Part shown: positions 8,427 through 16,708 of the stretch, in pieces
How positions within the stretch are numbered: position 1 is the stretch's first letter
Layout: every line of letters begins with the position of its first letter
Assembly (NCBI GenBank): GCA_964352475.1
Contig: CAYGSL010000001.1
Coordinates: 1-64,000 of the forward strand
Length of the DNA: 64,000 nt
Direction: 5' to 3'
Source of the DNA: JAUIET01 sp964352475
GTDB taxonomy: Bacteria; Pseudomonadota; Gammaproteobacteria; Pseudomonadales; JAUIET01
The notes under the pieces: generated by a model
What the model saw: only the letters and a program-made list of their open reading frames with translations
Databases searched by the model: none
Told to the model about the DNA's origin: nothing
Program-made: the position numbers and the translations under genes

Positions 8427-9241
8427 TGATACTTCACCTTCGCTTCAACGGCTAACACGCCATCACAGCGCAATGCTTGTACGATGTTGTTTTCAACCTG
8501 TCGCAATATGACTTGCTGCCCCTGGAATAACGGCGCGAGCCCGCGAAATTCGAATTCGGCCAATGCCCCTCTGCGAGCCGCAAAATCCGCAAGTCTGGTT
8601 GCCGAAAAAGGACCATGTACGATCAGCTCCGGGTAGCCTTCAGTCTCTCTGGCGTAGGTCTGGTCGTAGTGAATACGATGACTGTTAAATGTCACCGATG
8701 AAAAACGAAATAGATCCACTGTGTTAGGGCACCAAAGTTTATCACCACCCAGCCGCTGCAGACATTCATCAGCTGGTAGCGCCACAGGCTCGCCCATATC
8801 CCGATACACAATGGTTTGTACTTCCCGAATGCACAACTCATCAGCCTGGCGAATGTTGCGTTCCACCTTCGCAAATACCAACTCACCCTGGCCTCCTGAT
8901 TTTCGGAACAGATCTTTTACTTCAATCGTATTTTCTGCGTGTTGCTCCAACTTCAACGCTTGGTGAAACTGTATCTTTGATGATGCAAACATACGCCGCG
9001 GCAAGCTGATGTCGGGCAAAAACGCTCCGCGCTTTGGGTGTCCATCCGGACCAATCTGTTCGTTGGGTACCGCTTCAAGAAACCAGGCCCAATGCACCAG
9101 GGCTGATAATTCATCGGGGGCTAGCCCTGCGGCAACGGCGTAGCGCCGCGCGCTTTCAATGTCCAGGTATTGGCTGCGAGTTTGTTGCCGCCCAATGGCT
9201 TGTTGCCATTGTTCAAATTGTTCGTCACTCAAGGCACTCAT
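8423..9241 (-). CDS. meh: mesaconyl-C4-CoA hydratase-like protein (MaoC/FAS1-like dehydratase)
   Basis: This 272-residue protein has the double hot-dog arrangement of mesaconyl-C4-CoA hydratase and itaconyl-CoA hydratase relatives. An N-terminal FAS1-like dehydratase half contains HWAWFLEAVPNEQIGPDGHP and LPRRMFASSKIQFH. A C-terminal MaoC half contains FNSHRIHYDQTYAR, the conserved Asn-His-x-His-x-D hydratase signature. It would hydrate mesaconyl-C4-CoA to (S)-citramalyl-CoA, as Meh does in the 3-hydroxypropionate bicycle. The position between the Mct and Mcd genes, with 4-base overlaps on both sides, supports this. The citramalyl-CoA lyase needed to finish the route is not in the window. Confidence 0.78.
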   Translation of the reverse strand: MSALSDEQFEQWQQAIGRQQTRSQYLDIESARRYAVAAGLAPDELSALVHWAWFLEAVPNEQIGPDGHPKRGAFLPDISLPRRMFASSKIQFHQALKLEQHAENTIEVKDLFRKSGGQGELVFAKVERNIRQADELCIREVQTIVYRDMGEPVALPADECLQRLGGDKLWCPNTVDLFRFSSVTFNSHRIHYDQTYARETEGYPELIVHGPFSATRLADFAARRGALAEFEFRGLAPLFQGQQVILRQVENNIVQALRCDGVLAVEAKVKYQ

Positions 9242-10440
9242 CCTACTACCTGCGTGTCACGTAGCTTGCCTATTTCGGCGTCGCTCAAACCTAGAAAGTC
9301 GGCCAACACCTGATCCGTATCTTGCCCGATCTCGGGCGCAGGGCCGGCATGTTGTCGTTCTTCATTCGCCAAGCGTGCCGCCGAGCCCGGTGTTGGGTAG
9401 CTGTGCCCACCCGGGTGTTCTACCTGTGAGAATATGGGGTTATCCGAGAAAAACCGTGGGTCTTCTGCATGCGCTTGGTGCAGCGTTTGATAACGCCCCC
9501 AGGTTACACCGGTTTCGTCGAATGTTTTGGCCCACTGAGCCAATGGTTTGGCGGCAATGGCCCTGGACACTAATGGCAACAGCCGCTCACGGTGGGTAAA
9601 CCGGGCTCCTTCATCCGTCAGAAAAGACACAGCCAACTCCTGCTCAATGGTTTCAACCGCCTCCGTTAAGTCAAGCACCGTCACAAGTGACTTCCATTGC
9701 CTTGGCGTAATCGCAACCACAAAAACACGCTGGTTGTCGGCCGTCTTAAAGTCACGACCAAAGGCGCCAAACAAGTCATTGCCGTATTTCGGGCGATCGG
9801 TCCCGGATTGCAATACCTCGGCCAGATTACCAAGGTTGGCCATGGTCGTTGCTGCAAGGTCTGACAGAGCCAGGCGAATCTCCTTGCCTTTGCCCGTCGC
9901 TGCGCGATTCCGTTCTGCGGCCAGCAAGGAAAATGCGCCGTAGGCACCGGCCATTAAGTCCCAGGCCGGAAGCATGTTATTGACCGGCGCTTGCACATCG
10001 GCAGGGCCGGTCATGTAGGGCACGCCTATGGCCGCGTTCACGGTGTAATCCATGGCGGGTAAACCGTTCGCCCAACCCATCACACGTAAGCAGATCAGGT
10101 CAGTGCGCAGCTTGGCAAGCTTCTCATACGACAAGAAGCCCGCTTCGGGGAAATTGGTGACGAACAAGCCATCTGCCGAAGTAGCGAGTCGTTGCGCAAG
10201 TTCCCGTCCTTCAGGCTGCGAAAAATCCACGGCAATAGACAATTTGTTTTTGTTCAGGCCTTGCCAATAAAAACTCTCGCCTGTCTTTGCCAGCGGCCAA
10301 CGTTTCGAATCAGGGCCGCCACCGCGCTGGTCAAAGCGAATCACAGTAGCGCCCATTTGCGCCAGGTGCAAACCACAGGATGGCCCGGCGATAAACGATG
10401 CGCCTTCTACAACGGTCAAGCCATTCAGTAAATCGTACAT
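9238..10440 (-). CDS. mct: mesaconyl-CoA C1-C4 CoA transferase (CaiB/BaiF family, class III)
   Basis: A 400-residue class III CoA-transferase. The N-terminus (VVEGASFIAGP, LAQMGATVIRFD, GGGPDSKRWP, GLNKNKLSIAVD) follows closely what I remember of Chloroflexus Mct. So do the middle (YMTGPADV, NMLPAWDLMAG) and the block YGNDLFGAFGRDF. Asp161 in PAWD is the expected nucleophile that forms the mixed anhydride. Mct moves CoA within mesaconyl-CoA from C1 to C4. This is the first gene of the operon, reading leftwards into the hydratase and the dehydrogenase. No ribosome site is obvious. Other CaiB members act on carnitine, formate or itaconate, but the neighbours favour mesaconate. Confidence 0.8.
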   Translation of the reverse strand: MYDLLNGLTVVEGASFIAGPSCGLHLAQMGATVIRFDQRGGGPDSKRWPLAKTGESFYWQGLNKNKLSIAVDFSQPEGRELAQRLATSADGLFVTNFPEAGFLSYEKLAKLRTDLICLRVMGWANGLPAMDYTVNAAIGVPYMTGPADVQAPVNNMLPAWDLMAGAYGAFSLLAAERNRAATGKGKEIRLALSDLAATTMANLGNLAEVLQSGTDRPKYGNDLFGAFGRDFKTADNQRVFVVAITPRQWKSLVTVLDLTEAVETIEQELAVSFLTDEGARFTHRERLLPLVSRAIAAKPLAQWAKTFDETGVTWGRYQTLHQAHAEDPRFFSDNPIFSQVEHPGGHSYPTPGSAARLANEERQHAGPAPEIGQDTDQVLADFLGLSDAEIGKLRDTQVVG

Positions 10441-10578
10441 CAGTTCCCCAGTAAGAGTGCCTAAGCGCTTTCTTGCTCTTTCAGTAATGCTATTAACATA
10501 AATTTTTTTGCATTACGTCAAACCTATGAGCAATCCACCGTTTGAATTCATGAGTGTGTGCCAAGCCCGGGTATTATG

Positions 10579-10593
10579 CAATGCAGAGCATTG
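10579..10593. promoter_or_regulatory. short palindrome in a divergent intergenic region
   Basis: CAATGC and GCATTG are separated by AGA. They lie in the 289 bases between the divergent Mct operon and the crotonase at 10730. Size and place would suit an operator for either unit. There is no sequence match to a known regulator that I recognise. Confidence 0.25.
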
Positions 10594-10729
10594 TCGGCAT
10601 AGAGCAACTCATGGCGTACGCTGCGCTGAGCCTGTGTATTCTGGTAAATACCATCGTGCCTTGCTTGATTCACACGCCACTTTTTGTCAGTCTTCCAGTG
10701 CAGGCTTACCCAATAGAGAATGAACACCT

Positions 10730-11512
10730 ATGTCAGAATTTGAATTTATAGAATTTGCCATCGAAGACCACGTGGCTAGCATTACCTTTAATCGGCCCCG
10801 CATAGGCAACGGCCTGAGTATCGCTATGCTGGCAGAGTTTAATGCGGCGCTGACGGAGTGCGAATCGAATGACGCTGTTCGAGTGGTCATCTTGAACGCT
10901 AAAGGCAAGAACTTTTGCGTTGGCGCAGATTTGACGGATTCTGAAGCGTCAGAGAAGGCGGTAGATGAACACATTCTTACCGATCATGCACCGAACTTGC
11001 ACTGTATTCGCAATTCCAAAAAAGTGTACATCTGCGCAGTGCAAGGTGCCGCAGCGGGTATTGGCAGCGCTTATGCATTGGCGTGCGACATGACCATAAT
11101 GGCGGACAATGCCTACATTTATCAGGCGTTTCTACCCATTGGTATGGTGCCTGATGGCGGCGCCACATGGTTGCTGGGCAGACATCTGGGCTACAAACGG
11201 GCTTTCAAAATGATCATTGAAGGCACCAAACTCGGCGCTGATGTGTGCCTTGAATGGGGTTTGGCAAGCGACGTGGTGGCGGCCGAAGAGTTAGATAATC
11301 ATACCCGCCAATTGGCCAGCACTGTCGCACGCAAAGCACCATTGGCCATGGCTGCTGCAAAGCAGTTGTTAAATGGTGTATTTGAATCAAGCTACGAAGA
11401 AACGGTCATTGCTGAAGCAGAACAACAACGACTGATGCATGAGAGTGCTGACTGCAAGGAAGGCGTGAGTGCATTTTTGGAAAAACGGCCTGCTGTTTTT
11501 CGGGGCGAATAA
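10730..11512 (+). CDS. enoyl-CoA hydratase/isomerase family protein, PaaG-like
   Basis: A 260-residue crotonase. NFCVGADL and QGAAAGIGSAYALACDM form the oxyanion hole. The hydratase glutamates are missing (Ser and Ala in their places). IGMVPDGGATWLLGRHLG instead carries the Asp of the PaaG/isomerase branch (1,2-epoxyphenylacetyl-CoA isomerase and 3,2-enoyl-CoA isomerases). A double-bond isomerase or ring-oxepin role is thus more likely than hydration. The ATG at 10730 is preceded by GAGAA. It is divergent from the Mct operon and may share its promoter region. Confidence 0.87.
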   Translation: MSEFEFIEFAIEDHVASITFNRPRIGNGLSIAMLAEFNAALTECESNDAVRVVILNAKGKNFCVGADLTDSEASEKAVDEHILTDHAPNLHCIRNSKKVYICAVQGAAAGIGSAYALACDMTIMADNAYIYQAFLPIGMVPDGGATWLLGRHLGYKRAFKMIIEGTKLGADVCLEWGLASDVVAAEELDNHTRQLASTVARKAPLAMAAAKQLLNGVFESSYEETVIAEAEQQRLMHESADCKEGVSAFLEKRPAVFRGE

Positions 11513-11786
11513 AGCGTTATAAGCATGACCTAGCAGACTGCTCGTCGCAAAACCGCGAGCTTTCCATTGTGATTCACTTCACAAAAGTTGCGCAAGCCTC
11601 TTGGCGGATGTCTCGTCAACAAACTTGAAACCACCGAATTAAGCGACACAGTGCGCGTTTTCAGGTTTTCCTGGACTGCATTGTGTACTTTGCATTGGCA
11701 AGCTGGGTCATACGACCTAGGCTAACTATTAACCAGCCACACGCTGTGTTGTAACGGATTACATCGCCATTGAAAGGGAATTACAA

Positions 11787-12656
11787 ATGACTGCCGCACT
11801 GCCGCCAGAAGCCAACCTACAAATCTTGTTTCAGGAAATCCTGGACCGCGTTCTGAACGACAATCTTCGTCTGCCCAGCATGCCTGACATAGCCATAGAT
11901 GTAAGAGTCGCTATCTCGGAAGAAAACACCACCTGCGAATCACTGACAGCGATTATTGCCAAAGACCCTGCTCTGACGGCTTATCTTGTTAAAGCAGCTT
12001 CCAGCCCTATTTATCGACGGCCTGTGCCACCGAAAACTCTGGCCGATGTGGTTGGTTTGCTGGGTTTTGCCGCTACAAGCAGCCTGGTGATGATTCACAG
12101 CACGCGCAATATGGTCGAGCTGAATAGCCCTGTTGCGAAAGAACTCTTTGAACATACTTGGGAACGATTGGTTGTAAAAACCAGTGTGGCCAGCTTCCTC
12201 GCGCAGAAGCTTAAATATCGGCCGGTAGAACAAGTGCAGATGGCCATGCTACTCAGTGAAGTAGGCTCCTTGTCAGTTTTATCAGCCATGATGGAAGCGT
12301 CAGAAACACCGGACACTGAAGTGTACTTCCAGATGTGTCGTCAATACAGCAAGCGCCTTGGGTCAGCTGCCCTGAGCAAATGGGGAATTGACAGCACCAT
12401 TGTTGATTTGGTGAATGACTGCGGCCAGTGGGACCTTAGCTGGAACGAAGACCTAAATTTGCTGGATATTGCGAACCTTGCGCTTTACGCAACAGTGCAA
12501 CTCACCAGCGACGCGCCCGCCTTGCCAGATATACAGACGTTGGCAGCCTTTGAAAAGCTCCCTGAAGATTTTCGCACATGCAGCAAAGAAAATTGGTTAG
12601 ATGTTATTGTTGATAACGATGAAGAAATTCAGACTATCATCAGCGCCTTTAAGTGA
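11787..12656 (+). CDS. HDOD domain signalling protein
   Basis: A 289-residue single-domain HDOD protein. The family start LRLPSMPDIAIDVRVAI and the block LTAIIAKDPALTAYLVKAASSP are typical. The position where true HD phosphohydrolases have a His-Asp pair reads LLSEVGSL, so it should be non-catalytic, as HDOD proteins usually are. AAAGGGAATT before ATG 11787 is a good ribosome site. HDOD proteins take part in regulation of motility, stress responses or cyclic-di-GMP signalling. The convergent neighbour is a diguanylate cyclase. Its target is unknown. Confidence 0.88.
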   Translation: MTAALPPEANLQILFQEILDRVLNDNLRLPSMPDIAIDVRVAISEENTTCESLTAIIAKDPALTAYLVKAASSPIYRRPVPPKTLADVVGLLGFAATSSLVMIHSTRNMVELNSPVAKELFEHTWERLVVKTSVASFLAQKLKYRPVEQVQMAMLLSEVGSLSVLSAMMEASETPDTEVYFQMCRQYSKRLGSAALSKWGIDSTIVDLVNDCGQWDLSWNEDLNLLDIANLALYATVQLTSDAPALPDIQTLAAFEKLPEDFRTCSKENWLDVIVDNDEEIQTIISAFK

Positions 12657-12674
12657 TGAAATAATTCGCAGACT

Positions 12675-12700
12675 GGGCAGGTTGCTCGATAGCCCTGCCC
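12675..12700. terminator. hairpin between convergent signalling genes
   Basis: GGGCAGG at 12675-12681 pairs perfectly with CCTGCCC at 12694-12700 over a 12-base loop. The hairpin lies between the convergent HDOD and CBS-GGDEF genes, so it could end transcription from both sides. No clear T-run follows on either strand, which keeps confidence low. Confidence 0.35.
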
Positions 12701-12737
12701 TGCCATCTGACATTGTGTAGTTCCACCAAGACCTATA

Positions 12738-13718
12738 TCAGGCAGCGATATTCACCGCATTTCTGCTGGTGTTTTTTGCCGCGTACATGGCGCTGTCGGC
12801 CGCATCAACTACCTCTTGCCAATTCTGCCGGCATTGCCCATTTTCGATCGCGGCAGCAACCCCGGCACTTCCAGTCAATACGCCATAAGGGCTCTCACAA
12901 TGTGGAATACCGAATTCTGCAACCGCTCTGATCGCTCTTTGCATGTAAGTACGAGCACCTTCTACGTCGGCATCGGCAAGTATTAGCAGTATCTCCTCAC
13001 CTCCATAACGATAGATACGATCGGTGGATCGCATGCTATTGCGCAATATGCTGGCAATTGTACGTAACACCTGGTCACCGGCGCTGTGCCCGTAGTGGTC
13101 GTTGTACTTTTTAAAGAAGTCTATGTCGAGCAAGGCAGCACAATACTGGCGTCCGTACCGCAGTGCCTGCTCATGCGTGTGCGCAAGATCAACTTCCATC
13201 GCACCTCTGTTGCCAATTTCCATTAATGGGTCTTCCCGTGAAAGAGCACGCAGACCTGCATTCTCTTCCTCCAGAGCGCTGGTTTGTTCAATTACCGATT
13301 GTTCAATCAGTTCGGCTTGCAATTCTGCAACCTGAAAATGCGCTTCGGCAATATCCGACTGCGTGATCAGACCCTTGATGCGACCTGCAGCGTCTACCAC
13401 TGGCAAGTGGCGAATAGTGTTCGTATTGGACGCCAATATAGCGTCGTACAAACTGTCTTCTTCCTGAATAGTGATTACCGGCGAGGACATAAATTGACTC
13501 ACCTTGCAGTCAAGTGACGCCTGTTTGTTGGCTACTTCCAGCAACAGGTCCGCCATATCACGCTCGGTGATGATGCCAACGGGGCAACCTTGCTCAATAA
13601 TGAGCTGGCAGGAAATATTGTGCTCGGCCATCTGGGTGACCACTTCTCGTAAACTGGCCTGGCTGTTGACGTGCCTGATACCGCGTGTCATTAACTCGGA
13701 GACGGTTATGTCCTGCAT
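12738..13718 (-). CDS. CBS-pair diguanylate cyclase (CBS-CBS-GGDEF)
   Basis: The 326-residue product begins MQDITVSELM, the first strand of a tandem CBS pair (residues about 1-130, with VGIITERDMADLL and IKGLITQSDIAEA). A coiled linker of about 40 residues follows. The C-terminal GGDEF domain has the active-site loop YGGEEI and DIDFFKKYNDHYGH for GTP and metal binding. It should make cyclic-di-GMP in response to an adenine nucleotide bound by the CBS pair. I prefer ATG 13718 because AAGAG lies 8 bases upstream and the CBS fold starts there. In-frame starts at 13745 and GTG 13814 would add a tail with no domain. Confidence 0.88.
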   Translation of the reverse strand: MQDITVSELMTRGIRHVNSQASLREVVTQMAEHNISCQLIIEQGCPVGIITERDMADLLLEVANKQASLDCKVSQFMSSPVITIQEEDSLYDAILASNTNTIRHLPVVDAAGRIKGLITQSDIAEAHFQVAELQAELIEQSVIEQTSALEEENAGLRALSREDPLMEIGNRGAMEVDLAHTHEQALRYGRQYCAALLDIDFFKKYNDHYGHSAGDQVLRTIASILRNSMRSTDRIYRYGGEEILLILADADVEGARTYMQRAIRAVAEFGIPHCESPYGVLTGSAGVAAAIENGQCRQNWQEVVDAADSAMYAAKNTSRNAVNIAA

Positions 13719-13835
13719 GATGTTCGCTCTTATGGTGGCAGCCATTACGGCATGCTCGTTATTGCTGTTCAAATTACAGTCAATTTTTTGACGCTTTGGT
13801 GTGAACCGGCGCACATGAGCAAAAAACAGGCAATA

Positions 13836-15386
13836 TCAGCGACGAACGGCACCTCTCCCTCGCGCAAGCGATTGTTGCATTTGAGACATCAGCCTATCGA
13901 TTGAAAAGCTAGCCGTGGCCTGGCGCGGTGGAAATTCGCGAAACGTAGCCAGCCATTTGCCTACCTCCTGCTGGGTTGGAACAAACAGCCATAAGTTGTC
14001 GCCGAAGAACCTCGCGTACAGACCCGAATCAATCGAGGTTTCATAGGGGTCGCTGCGAAGATTGATCACGCGCGGGAAATTAAGTGCTTCTCGTGGTCCA
14101 TTCCAGCCTTCCATCTGAAACGCAAAATGAATTTTCCAGTCGTTCCATCGCACCGCGTTTAGCTGTGCGTTATCGTCAAAGTAAAAGATGTTCTCTCTTT
14201 TGCCTTTGCCTTTACCCGATAGCAATGCGGTCTGATCGTAACCGTCCAGATGCACTTTGTAGGTACGCCCGCCAGCCTGGTGACCTTGCTTGAGCTTCGC
14301 GGCAATTCCCGGCTCGCCGGCCGCCGCCAGCAACGTCGGCAACCAGTCCTGGTGCGAAAAGATGTCGTTTATCACGCGTTTCTTGGCAACAACACCGGGC
14401 CAGCGAATTAACGCAGGTACTCTAAAACCACCTTCCCAGGTTGAACCTTTCTCACCGCGGAATGGCTCAGCGCCGCCGTCGGGGTAGGTACCGGTTTGTG
14501 ATCCGTTGTCCGTTGAGTAGACCACTATGGTGTTATCCGCTATACCAAGCTCTTCTAGCTTATCCAGTAACTGGCCAACGTGAAAATCGTGTTCTTTCAA
14601 ACCGTCTGCGTACAAACCATGTCCACTGCTGCCTTGCCACTTAGGGGCCAGGCGCGTCCAGACATGCATACGTGTTGCGTTAAACCAGACAAAAAACGGT
14701 TTACTGTCGGCCTTGGATTTATCCATAAATTTCAGCGCGGCATTGGTAAACTCCTGGTCTACGGTTTCCATTCGCTTTCGCGTTAATGGGCCGGTGTCTT
14801 CAATACGGCCATCAGCGTAGGAGTGAATCACACCGCGCGGGGCGAAGCGCTTATGAAACTCGGGGTCTTTGGGGTAGAAATACGTCTCGGGCTCTTCTTC
14901 GGCATTGAGATGATAGAGATTGCCAAGAAACTCATCAAAGCCGTGATTGCTGGGCAGAAACTCGTCCTTGTCACCCAGATGGTTTTTACCAAACTGACCC
15001 GTTGCGTAGCCATGCGGTTTCAACAGTTCGGCGATGGTTGGGTCTTCCGCTCTCAGGCCAATATCGGCACCCGGCAGGCCTACTTTCAACAAGCCGGTTC
15101 GCAGCGGGTGTTGGCCGGTCACAAATGCACTTCGCCCTGCAGTGCAGCTTTGCTCTCCGTAGTAATCCGTGAATATCGCGCCTTCGTCGGCAATGCGATC
15201 GATATTGGGGGTTTCGCCGCCCAGCATGCCGCGGTGATAGGCACTGATGTTGGACCAGCCAATATCATCGCCCCATATCACAAGAATATTCGGCTTATCA
15301 GCCGCAGTCGCAGTAAGTGATGCGAAAACTACGCAAACTGTCAGCGCCAATCCAATTACTTTTTCAGAACGTATAGAGTTTGTCAT
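13836..15386 (-). CDS. exported sulfatase, copy A (formylglycine-dependent arylsulfatase family)
   Basis: A 516-residue sulfatase. A Sec signal peptide covers about residues 1-29 (hydrophobic IGLALTVCVVFASL, cleavage near TATAA). ILVIWGDDIGW holds the calcium-binding Asp pair. CTAGR at Cys81 is the formylglycine site of type I sulfatases. GFRVPALIRWPG and a C-terminal substrate region follow. It would hydrolyse a sulfate ester in the periplasm or outside, but the substrate is not readable. ATG 15386 is chosen because it directly precedes the signal peptide. Longer in-frame starts at 15413 and 15491 add non-signal residues. A close paralogue lies at 20270. It is divergent from the acyl-CoA dehydrogenase pair. 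Confidence 0.9.
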   Translation of the reverse strand: MTNSIRSEKVIGLALTVCVVFASLTATAADKPNILVIWGDDIGWSNISAYHRGMLGGETPNIDRIADEGAIFTDYYGEQSCTAGRSAFVTGQHPLRTGLLKVGLPGADIGLRAEDPTIAELLKPHGYATGQFGKNHLGDKDEFLPSNHGFDEFLGNLYHLNAEEEPETYFYPKDPEFHKRFAPRGVIHSYADGRIEDTGPLTRKRMETVDQEFTNAALKFMDKSKADSKPFFVWFNATRMHVWTRLAPKWQGSSGHGLYADGLKEHDFHVGQLLDKLEELGIADNTIVVYSTDNGSQTGTYPDGGAEPFRGEKGSTWEGGFRVPALIRWPGVVAKKRVINDIFSHQDWLPTLLAAAGEPGIAAKLKQGHQAGGRTYKVHLDGYDQTALLSGKGKGKRENIFYFDDNAQLNAVRWNDWKIHFAFQMEGWNGPREALNFPRVINLRSDPYETSIDSGLYARFFGDNLWLFVPTQQEVGKWLATFREFPPRQATASFSIDRLMSQMQQSLARGRGAVRR

Positions 15387-15571
15387 GTACTTATCCGCCG
15401 GAACCATTATCATCGTGTTGCGCCGTTTATTGCTCTGCAGAGAAACCAACGGCAACGCATTATCGCGCACAGATAGCCCACACACTACCACTTTGCCATT
15501 GACGCTTGTTCAGCTGACAAGCCTTCGCGAATATGTTTACCATACCGCGACTTACCCAGGTACCACACGCA

Positions 15572-16687
15572 ATGAATTTTGAATTTAATGACGAGCAACA
15601 TCTCATCCGAGACCAGGCCCGAAGTTTTCTACGCGACAACTGCACCACTTCTGCAGTTCGTAGCGTTTTGGAAGGCGATGAACTTTATTCAGAGAGTTTA
15701 TGGAAGCAAGTTTGCGAACTTGGCTGGACAGCAACCGTTATTCCGGAAGAATTTGGTGGATTGGGCCTGTCCTACCTGGAACTGGTTGTTATCGCAGAGG
15801 AAATGGGCCGCGCCTGCGCACCTATACCGTTTGGACCTTCTGTTTATCTGGCAACAGAGGCGATTATGGCCGCCGGTACGGATGCCCAGAAAAAGAAATG
15901 GTTACCGCAGCTGGCAGAAGGCACTGCAATAGGCACCTTGGCCTACGCAGAAGGTCCTGGCGAAACTCATCCTGGTGCACTATCCAGCACGGTTTCGGGA
16001 AGTACCATCACAGGTAAAAAATGCGCCGTGGCGAATGGTTCTATCACCACTGTGATGTGTGTGCTTGCCGCCAGTGACAGCGGTGACGGCGCAAGCATGT
16101 ACCTGGTTGACTGCAATGATTCTGGCGTGACTGCAAATACAATTAACACCCTGGATCCAAGCCTGGATTACGCCGACGTCAGCTTCAACGCCGCGGGCTG
16201 CGAGTTATTGGGCGAGCAAGGCCAAGGTTGGGCTTTGCTTAATTCGCTGTTAAACAGAGCAGCTGTGTTGTACGCCTGGGAACAGTTAGGCGGTGCAGAG
16301 AGCAGCCTGGAAATGGCCAAAGAGTACGCTATGCAGCGATACGCGTTCGGCCGACCGATTGGCTCATTTCAGGCAATCAAGCATAAGTTGGCTGAGATGT
16401 ACGTAAAGAACACGCTGGCACGCTCAAATGCCTACTTTGGGGCATGGGCCTTAAACTCAGGCGCTGAAGAATTAGCGCTGGCCGCCGCCACGGCACGCGT
16501 CGGCAGTTGCCAGGCCTATTACTACGCATCAAAAGAAAATATTCAAACGCACGGTGGCATGGGCTACACCTGGGAATTCGATTGTCAGTTCTTTTACCGG
16601 CGTTCAAAAGCCTTGGCGGTGCTGATTGGCAGTGAACGACATTGGCAAGAAAAACTGATCAGCGCATCTGAATTGCTTGCGGTCTAA
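15572..16687 (+). CDS. acyl-CoA dehydrogenase, likely partner subunit of the next gene
   Basis: A 371-residue acyl-CoA dehydrogenase fold: NDEQHLIRDQARSFL, VIPEEFGGLGLSYLE, FGRPIGSFQAIKHKLAEM and THGGMGYTWEFD. The C-terminal Glu-bearing YEGTSEIQ segment is replaced by LAVLIGSERHWQEKL, and the middle domain is degenerate (YAEGPGETHPG). This is the pattern of the non-catalytic partner in heterotetrameric alpha2-beta2 dehydrogenases such as the mycobacterial FadE26-27 and FadE28-29 pairs. The second subunit starts 21 bases downstream. ATG 15572 begins the conserved domain. The frame is open upstream to 15533 but the extra residues are not family-like. Confidence 0.88.
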   Translation: MNFEFNDEQHLIRDQARSFLRDNCTTSAVRSVLEGDELYSESLWKQVCELGWTATVIPEEFGGLGLSYLELVVIAEEMGRACAPIPFGPSVYLATEAIMAAGTDAQKKKWLPQLAEGTAIGTLAYAEGPGETHPGALSSTVSGSTITGKKCAVANGSITTVMCVLAASDSGDGASMYLVDCNDSGVTANTINTLDPSLDYADVSFNAAGCELLGEQGQGWALLNSLLNRAAVLYAWEQLGGAESSLEMAKEYAMQRYAFGRPIGSFQAIKHKLAEMYVKNTLARSNAYFGAWALNSGAEELALAAATARVGSCQAYYYASKENIQTHGGMGYTWEFDCQFFYRRSKALAVLIGSERHWQEKLISASELLAV

Positions 16688-16708
16688 GGGTAGGTTTAGG
16701 AGAACATT

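Noticed and set aside
11540..11565. GCTCG...CGAGC hairpin after the PaaG-like gene
   Set aside because: Five pairs with no T-run. Too weak to call a terminator.
14823..15320. 165-codon plus-strand frame opposite sulfatase copy A
   Set aside because: It lies entirely antisense to the conserved formylglycine-site region, which explains the open frame.
15505..15521. CTTGT...ACAAG inverted repeat upstream of the acyl-CoA dehydrogenase pair
   Set aside because: Only five pairs match, and the site does not resemble the shared 17-base operator.
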